From Hyparrhenia diplandra (lineage: Eukaryota > Streptophyta > Magnoliopsida > Poales > Poaceae), in contig JADLZK010012645.1 of assembly GCA_015847255.1 (NCBI GenBank), forward strand, positions 1 through 64,000: DNA of 64,000 nt, written 5' to 3'. The translations under genes and the position numbers were made by a program. Under the pieces are notes generated by a model. It was not told the origin of the DNA, did not search any database, and was given only the letters and a program-made list of their open reading frames with translations. Positions 57,204 to 64,000 of the stretch are shown piece after piece; the stretch's first letter is position 1, and each line of letters begins with the position of its first letter.

Positions 57204-58590
57204 GATATGAGGTACAGCAGACAAGATATTAGGCGGGTGACTGATAGGATGGATGAGCTCCTGTATCGTGAGGAGATGATGTGGGTCGTCCAGCGCTCTC
57301 GTATTGCCTGGCTTCGTGAAGGGGACCATAACACTCGCTATTTCCAGACAGGCATTATGGAAAGCTCGCAAGAATAAAATCTGTAAGGGCCTGTTTGGCT
57401 TCACGGAATTTGGAGGAATTGGAATCTACTTACTAAATTAAGCTATTTAGTTTGGAATTTGAGATTCCATAACTTTTTCAAAAGTTCACAAATAAGCCTA
57501 TCTCGAATTCATAGGGTGGGAGATAGGAATTGAATTCCATTGACTGACATGAAACACCCTTTGAGATAGGCTTATTTGTGAACTTTGGAAAGTTATGGAA
57601 TCTCAAATTCCAAACTAAATAGCTTAATTTAGTAAGTAGATTCTAATTCCTCCAAATTCCAGAAAGCCAAACGGGAGATTAAAATACAGGAAAATGAGTG
57701 GTGTGAAGACCCAAAAAATATTACAGTCCATGGTCCATGGCGGTTGACTTTTTCAAGGCAGTTTACTCTGCAGACTCTGATGTTGATCCTACTGAACTTG
57801 TGGACCTAATGGTGAGTAAGAGTTCTGAAGATATCAATGATGCCTTATTTAAGCCGTTTTTCGAATGAGGAGATTTCAGATGCCCTCTTTCAAATGGGGC
57901 CCATGAAGGCTCCGGCTCTGGATGGATTCTCAACCCTGTTTTATCACAGACATTGGGAAGTGCTTTGAAGTGATGTGATTGCACCTGTGAAGAATTTTTT
58001 TATGATGGTAATTTACACGGAGGATAAATGACACAACTATAGTTCCTCTCCCAAAAGGTACCGCCCTTGAAGAGCTTAAAGGTTTTGGCCACATTAGTCT
58101 TTGCAATGTTATTTACAAGATTATCTCAAAGTGTCTTGTCAACCGCCTTAGGTCGTTTCTTGATCAGATTACATCCAATGAGCAAAGTGCGTTTGTACTA
58201 GGCAGGATGATCACTGATAATGCTTTGATTGCTTTCGAAAGTGTATTCATACAATCAGAGAAATTATGGGGAGGAGTTTTGTTCTTATAAGTTGGACTTA
58301 TCAAAGGCGTTTGATCGAGTTGATTGGGGTTTCTTAAAAGGTAGTGGGAGAAGCTAGACTTTCAGCGCAAGTGGGTTCAGTGGATCATGACTTGTGTTTC
58401 CGTCGTTCACTGCTCAGTTCGCTTCAATAGGGTGCCCTTGCATCCCTTTACCCCACTCACAGTTCGTGACATGGTGATCCACTATCTCCGTATTTATTCC
58501 TCCTTGTTGATGGTTTGTAATCTCTGTTAAAGCACTTTGAAGGTTTGGGAAATGTTTTACCTGGATTTATAATTTGCCAACATATTTGTA
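57204..58590 (+). pseudogene. Outer LINE, continuation with decayed reverse transcriptase
   Basis: Encodes DMRYSRQDIRRVTDRMDELL, QRSRIAWLREGDHNTRYFQ, then (after a MITE) AVDFFKAVYSADSDVDP, NEEISDALFQMGPMKAPALD, FGHISLCNVIYKIISK and NEQSAFVLGRMITDNALIAF. These are reverse transcriptase subdomains 0-2 in several frames with stops. It is more decayed than the inserted LINE, which fits its being older. It fades out near 58590. Confidence 0.7.
57387..57678. mobile_element. Long-inverted-repeat MITE in the outer LINE
   Basis: The two halves are nearly perfect inverted repeats of about 115 bases. They start GCCTGTTTGGCTTCACGG and end AAAGCCAAACGGG, and share GGAATTTGGAGGAATT and AACTAAATAGCTTAATTTAG. 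The spacer is about 50 bases. TAA occurs outside both ends (57384-57386 and 57679-57682), so it could be Tourist-like, but a hAT origin is not excluded. Confidence 0.75.
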
Positions 58591-59334
58591 TCGTCTTTCT
58601 TCAATTTTTTTTAGAACCATACATATTTTTTTTTTTAGTTTAAAAGCTTTATCAGGAGTTTTCTAGAATTTTTTAATTAAGGAAGGATGAGGCGAAACAT
58701 ACTTCTAACAGAGATATGGAGGTAATTCAAACGTTTTGAGAGTTGAAAGGTTAATATGTTTTTTAGAATTCAAGAAAAAAAATTGAACCAAACAATTGTT
58801 GTAAAAGTAACTTTTACGTGTGAGTATGCGAGGTCGCGTTCTTGCGCGAGGATCCGCGGCCGGCGCTGTTCCTGACGCTGTCGGCAGAACGAGAGCTTGA
58901 CGGGGCTGAGGATTCTGTGCTGGCGGGCCTGGTCTTGTGCCCGTCCCACCTCTAGTTGGAGTCGGTGAGGCTTGGTGAGCGGCTTTGGGAGGCCAAGGAT
59001 GGCGGCGACGCACGGCGTCGGGAGCAGCGGCAGCATCTTCCACTTGGGTGGGGTCGGGAGCAGCGCCGGGGAGAGCCGTGTGTGCCATGGCAAGGTGCAC
59101 GCGGGCAACTGGGATCGCCATGGATCCAAGACGGAGACGCCAAGACGCCAGAAGGCAGCGTAAGCGCCGCCAAGTGAATCGAGGATCGGACGGAGATGAA
59201 ACAGAGAGACGTCGATCGGGCGAGATGATCATTTCGGTAGCAGCAGCAGCAGAAACATATAAGCCCCAGGGACGCCCGAACATCCCCCGATTTCCACGAA
59301 GAGAAATCCACGAGAATGAAGTATAACAAGATAG
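58591..59334. other. Unassigned; GC-rich segment with no recognised gene
   Basis: A minus-strand frame of 192 codons (59283-58705) starts MFGRPWGLYVSAAAATEMII and becomes Pro/Arg/Thr-rich, then AT-rich. A promoter-like CTTATATG precedes it. No domain is visible, and the overlapping plus-strand frames are equally open. It might be a captured gene fragment or repeat DNA. Confidence 0.35.
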
Positions 59335-62300
59335 TTCCCAAGGATTATTCCATCACATTATTCGAATTATGGTCGATTCAGAGTCAAACTTCGAATGAAA
59401 AGAATACAAGTAGAAGGGTTTACAAAAAATACATCGCCACTTGGTGGAAGCTAACAGAGTCACACAAAGAACGAACAGCTAGAAGAAAGTCGCGGAAGCA
59501 TCTTCATCCATATCCAAGCTTGAGCGTAGGCACGAAACCGTCTAATCCACCTTGTTGCCGAAGTCCTTCTTGCAACCTAAAATCCGAATTTTCAGTACAA
59601 TGCGTATTGGCTACTTTTTCCCACCCTATGCATTTGTTTTGCTTTTGTGGTGCTTTGTGGAATGCAAAGGGTATAATAATAATAAACAAGTTTTATTCTC
59701 ATTCCCAAAGTCACACCAAACCAAGTGTGACACCACATCCAACATCATATCCATCCCAAAATCCATCACCATAACACATCTCACAACTCACACTCTCGCT
59801 CAGCGACAAGACAGCCCTCCAGCTCCTTCTGTCTTGCCTAAATGGCTCTCAGCCCTTCAGGCTCTCAGCCGTAACCCAACTCCCATCACTAACTCAGCTC
59901 GGGGTAAGAAGAGAAGAACACCCTCACTACTCAGAGAAGGGAAATCCAAGGAAAACCTGGTCAAAAGACCGGCACAAGCCGTGGGTAGTCCAGGCAAGAG
60001 GCCGGCGCAACCCTGGCGAGTCCGGGTCTAGATAGGTCCTAGCCCGTAGGCCGGACTATACGTATAGATTTACAACTCTGCAGAGCGTGTACACAAGACG
60101 ACACGATCACCATCATCGGTGCTCTAGAACACCTAGGCAATATACTGAGAGACCTCCTAGTTCGACGATGCCATCCCGCCACTCAACTCGAAAATCCGGA
60201 GTACCACCGGATCGCTGAGACCGGGAAAGGCAACATCGTGCCCACGAAAGTGGTGCTGCCATCCAGACTAAAAGGGGCAATCCGCAACCCGCCCATACGT
60301 AGGTCGGAAGTGAGTACCAATTCCCAAGACTTCGGTCCTCTCGAGATATAAGTCCTTAGGTAGGACCGCACAAGACATCTTTGGGGAACTCGAATTCCCC
60401 TCGTGCCTAGAGGACCTCCATTCCGGGGCTTCATTCCACAAAGGCGCTCCCGGTTCCTCGGGAAAATCACCATGTACCCGCCCGCACGGTATTACGCAAC
60501 AGGGGATGCCCGAAGCATCACCCGGCAACACTCGTCCCTCGTGACTCGTCGTAGATCCTCGCTCGGTCGACACAACCCTCACCACCACACACCCAAGGCA
60601 CACGCGCGAATCTCACTCATCAAGTACCTCAAGTCATCGGGCATCATAGCCACCCGGCACCATAAGTCACCGTCCGGCTCATATATATACACGTAAGTGA
60701 GATAGAGCATATGTAGCAGCAGAAGCAAGATAAGCGTGTGTCTAAAAGCTATCAGCGGGTAAGCAGGTGACGGGTTGCAACAAGGTAGGGCTTCACAAGC
60801 AATCTACTCATGCAATCCTAGCATAGCATTGCACAATAATATAAAGCGCTAGCAATCTAACATGGCATGTCTAATGGGATCTACGAGGTGGGTGGGAAAG
60901 TAGCACCTCTGAGGTCGTCTGTCAAGTCCTCCATGTACTTTGGGTCGTCCTCCTCGAGTAGCTCCTCCTCAGGGACTGAAACGTAACGTAGAGTCGCGAT
61001 AAGCGACTCCTAAAGATATTCACAAAGAAGCAAACAGAAATTCAAAAACTCCAAAGGCACTCATGGATAAGCCTATGATGTAGAGCTCGATTTTAGAAAA
61101 ATTTGGACTCTTGTTTCATAATTTTTTGAGTCCGTATGAATATTCTATGAATTTCCAAAGTTTAAATTAGATTTTGAAAAAGAAAAAGAGAGAGAGAAAA
61201 TACAGGCTGACACGTGGCACTTCCTGATTGGTCGTGGCTTGCTGCAGTGTATTTCAGGCGGGCCAGGGTTGACGTCACCGGTGACGTCACTGCTGACTTC
61301 ATCATCGAGCTGGTCCGCCTGCAAGAATAGTAACTTTACGTGTGGGTCCCACAAGACTACTTTCACGACTGTGTGGGGGTCGAGTCAACGGTTGACCGTC
61401 AATGTTCAACCCTTCGGCCCGACTGGGCTTGTGGGCCGGATCGTATCGGTCTTGGGCCAGTTGCGCCAACCGGCGGCCCGACACGTGTCGGAACCTAGTC
61501 AAGCCACGTGGCGGGTTTGGGCTCCCTATCGGGCCGGCTCACGGGCAAGAAGACTGGGGTCTGGTCCACGGTGGACTCACCGCCGTGGGTCTATAGACCA
61601 CAAAGACGGCTCACCATGGACCGAGTCCACTTTCCCCAACCCTTCCTTGCTCATGTGGACCGTGTGCACGCACCGTGGGCACGCCTCCTTCCCTTTCCCC
61701 ATTCCTTTCTCGCTCACGCGGCGGCGCCAGCGGTGTCGTGACGGGCGAGCTTGCATGGTCGCGGCTCTAGTGGCTTCCCCACTCTTCCCTCAGACAATGG
61801 CTTCGTCAAGGTTCACCGGAGATCATGGCGGGGTCAAGACAGCCCGATTACCGCGGGCGGCGACGGTGTTCGCGACGCGGCAGGATACGGTGGCGGTCGG
61901 TGGCGTGGCGGTTGCGGCTCCATCTAGGGCAAGGCCCCTCTCCTTCCCTACGATTAGGTCCGCGAGTATGATAGACTTGACTACGGGCTCAAGGTGGCGG
62001 CTTGAGGGGAGAGTCGCACGCGGCGGCGACGGGCCGTCACCGACGGCGGACTGTGGTGCGATCGTTGTGGCTTCTTTTGACACTAAAAGTGGGAGCCTTT
62101 CATCGATTGGTGTCACTCGCGAGTCAAGGAGCTCACCGAGTTGACCAAACAACACGGCGGAGTCCGTGCTCCGTGAGCGCACACGACGGGGCTCGGGCGG
62201 TGCGTGGTCGGGCAAGCTCGAGGCGAGGCGAGTCCTTTCCCAAGGCTTGGCTAGGGCGGTTACGCTTCGTGACATCTAAGCGGCTCGACGGCAAGATCCC

Positions 62301-62672
62301 GAGGGCGGGTAGCGGGAGATGACGAGAACGGCCACGACATCGGCGGTGTTCCCGAGCGCGGTGCCTCGCTTAGCGCGGGTACAAAGAAGACGGGTGGCTA
62401 GGCTCCCCTATGGCGAAGAGGTGATGGATTCCCGCGTCCCTCGACGCGGCGGGACGCGATGGAGGTGGTCCGTGAGCGCCCTGGTCGTTTAGCTAGAACG
62501 CGCGGTGGCACCGTGGTCGGGGTCTTGCCATGGCCACCTTGGCATGTCCGGCGGCGCACGGGTTGGGTCAATCTAGCAAAGCAAGGCGGCACCTTTCCTT
62601 CTCGAAGCGAGGTGGCGTGCACGGCGTGGCTCCTCTAGGCTCAAAAGGCCCTCCCCTCGACGGCGAGGTGGC
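59335..62672. other. Probable retrotransposon-derived non-coding region
   Basis: The stretch lacks protein domains. It contains TGACGTCACCGGTGACGTCAC near 61270 (a palindromic GACGTCACCGGTGACGTC), a GTTGACCGTCAATGTTCAACC block and GC-rich DNA to 62660. The long open frames (for example 301 codons at 61239-62144) are composition-driven. It may be interior sequence of the element whose LTR-like end appears at 63459, but this is not proven. Confidence 0.35.
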
Positions 62673-63410
62673 TAGCGATGAAAACGGACGGAAACGGACG
62701 GAAAAACCTCATTTCTATTTCCATTTATATATTTGTTGGCGGAAAACAGATCCGGTTCGAAAAAATGCGGTTCGAAAACGGAATTGGAATATGCGGGTGC
62801 ACGAAAAACGAACCAATACGAACGGAACTTGAACGGAAATGGCCGGAAGCCGGAACTTAAGCGGAATAACATGGTGCCACAACCATCCATCTCTCCGGCC
62901 TAGCGGCTACCTTGATCATACCATCACGGCTCTCCAAAGATCATCCGTCTCATCGGGATCACTTTCACTATCATCATCTAGGTGGACATCATCTCGTGGT
63001 GCCTTCCGGTTTCAAATCAACCACTATGGATGGAATGCATTTATGATCTAAAAATACAAGACAAATATTAATTGATGATCGGTACATGTGCGGGGCACAA
63101 CAACACCATATTAGATGCGTAGATCTCGACATTAGCTTTCCAAAAAGGTGTGGTTTTTCAAAAACGAGTCCGGATGAGAAAGTTATGGGCTGCCAGAATG
63201 GGAAAATACGGTAAAATACGGAAAATTTCGACCAAATACGGATTCGAAATACGGACGAAAAATGCCGTTTCTACTTCCGTCCGCATTCGGCGACCTCCGG
63301 CCCCGGATTCAGACCGGTTCGGATTTTCCGAAAAATGCGGAAACGGAGCGGTAAAATATAGAAAACGGAACGGGAAAAAAGGGGAAAAATTCCGTCCGTT
63401 TTCAACACTA
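62673..63410. mobile_element. hAT-type non-autonomous element, 738 bp
   Basis: Left end TAGCGATGAAAACGGACGG and right end CCGTCCGTTTTCAACACTA are inverted repeats with a few mismatches. Arms are rich in ACGG(A/T)AA motifs on one side and TTCCG on the other. The flanks are GAGGTGGC (62665-62672) and GAGGTGGT (63411-63418), an 8-bp target duplication with one mismatch. The middle (62880-63160) is unrelated non-coding DNA. Confidence 0.8.
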
Positions 63411-63458
63411 GAGGTGGTTGGGTGCGCGAGGAGTCGCCGCCATGGCGGAGCGCCGCCA

Positions 63459-64000
63459 TGTGTCACACCCCATTTCTCGAGGTTCCTAATCACACGTATT
63501 TGCGCCAGGATCATGCACAAATACGCCTAATTAAGTATAGATATGATATCAAAAACTATACTTTTATTGCTATTGAGAAAAATATGATACAAGGTTTGGG
63601 GTCTACATGATTCGGCCTTAGGCCTAACTTCCTAAACCTATCAGAGATCCTACGCAGCACCTATACCAGGGCTCCATTCCTACAGGCAAGCTTGGAGTGC
63701 AGACAAACCCTTGGACTTACTCCTATTGCACGATCCTATAACTCGATCACAACAACGTAACTCCTTCATGTTCGCCTCTGTCTTCAAGTGTCCTCCTTCA
63801 GGTCCTATCCTCGTGTCGCCCCTTCGTAGCTTGATCCTTGGATACACTCCTGCAACCCGGCATTCTAAAAATAGAAATAGAGGGGTGAGTACTTTCGCAC
63901 TCGTAAGTCCAAACCGGGGGTGGTAATTATTAGGGGTTGGGCCCCTAGCGAGTCTCTAAAACTTCTCTCGCTAGTTCCCGAGTTAATTATTATCCAAGCT
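63459..64000 (+). mobile_element. Possible LTR start, running off the window
   Basis: TGTCACACCCCATTTCTCG is a common start of grass Ty3-type LTRs. The following sequence is non-coding, with GGGGTGAGTACTTTCGCACTCG near 63880. No end is visible inside the window. Confidence 0.4.

Noticed and set aside
61239..62144. 301-codon plus-strand frame as a gene
   Set aside because: Low-complexity sequence in GC-rich repeat DNA with overlapping frames on the other strand and no domain or plausible promoter.

Overview
The window is nuclear DNA of a plant, almost certainly a grass. It shows GT-AG introns, GC-rich exons in AT-rich flanks, Stowaway MITEs, CACTA elements with Ulp1 protease genes, and L1-type LINEs carrying a zf-RVT domain and RNase H. 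The genus cannot be fixed from the sequence. There are no bacterial features, rRNA genes, true tRNA genes or CRISPR arrays.

The only host genes I can support are two related cysteine-rich receptor-like kinases (CRK/DUF26 family), both on the + strand. The first (20619-22240) is a pseudogene. It has a decayed, frame-broken DUF26 ectodomain, the transmembrane exon and the juxtamembrane/glycine-loop exon, and then stops at the intron-3 donor. The second (38220-54369) is a seven-exon CRK of about 700 residues with all kinase motifs and intact splice phases. Its first exon carries a 2-base frameshift in a CG run, and its likely original ATG appears to have become GTG. Intron 6 is about 12.4 kb and full of transposons, so the last kinase exon lies far from the rest.

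Layout. 1-3.4 kb: gene-free, ending in a CACTA terminus. 3.4-9.4 kb: LINE 3' fragment, two copies of a GC-rich LTR-like repeat and a minus-strand LTR with primer-binding site. 9.97-13.2 kb: a small non-autonomous LTR retrotransposon with a protease remnant. 13.9-18.7 kb: a CACTA element with perfect 3-bp target duplication, a 0.5-kb tandem array and a spliced gene fragment, sitting inside an older CACTA end. 19.5-20.3 kb: a Mutator-type inverted-repeat element with a perfect 9-bp duplication. 20.5-22.2 kb: CRK pseudogene. 22.3-24.2 kb: CACTA with nested LINE and SINE. 25.8-37.1 kb: a large CACTA with TNP2-like, plant-transposase and Ulp1 protease remnants. 38.2-54.4 kb: CRK gene with two LINEs and several DNA elements in its introns. 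54.8-58.6 kb: a LINE inserted in a LINE plus a MITE. 58.6-64 kb: unclassified repeats, a hAT element and the start of a probable LTR.

The host genes work alone. A CRK senses an extracellular signal through DUF26 domains and signals through a cytoplasmic Ser/Thr kinase. Everything else is transposon sequence that has broken, stretched or flanked the CRK pair.
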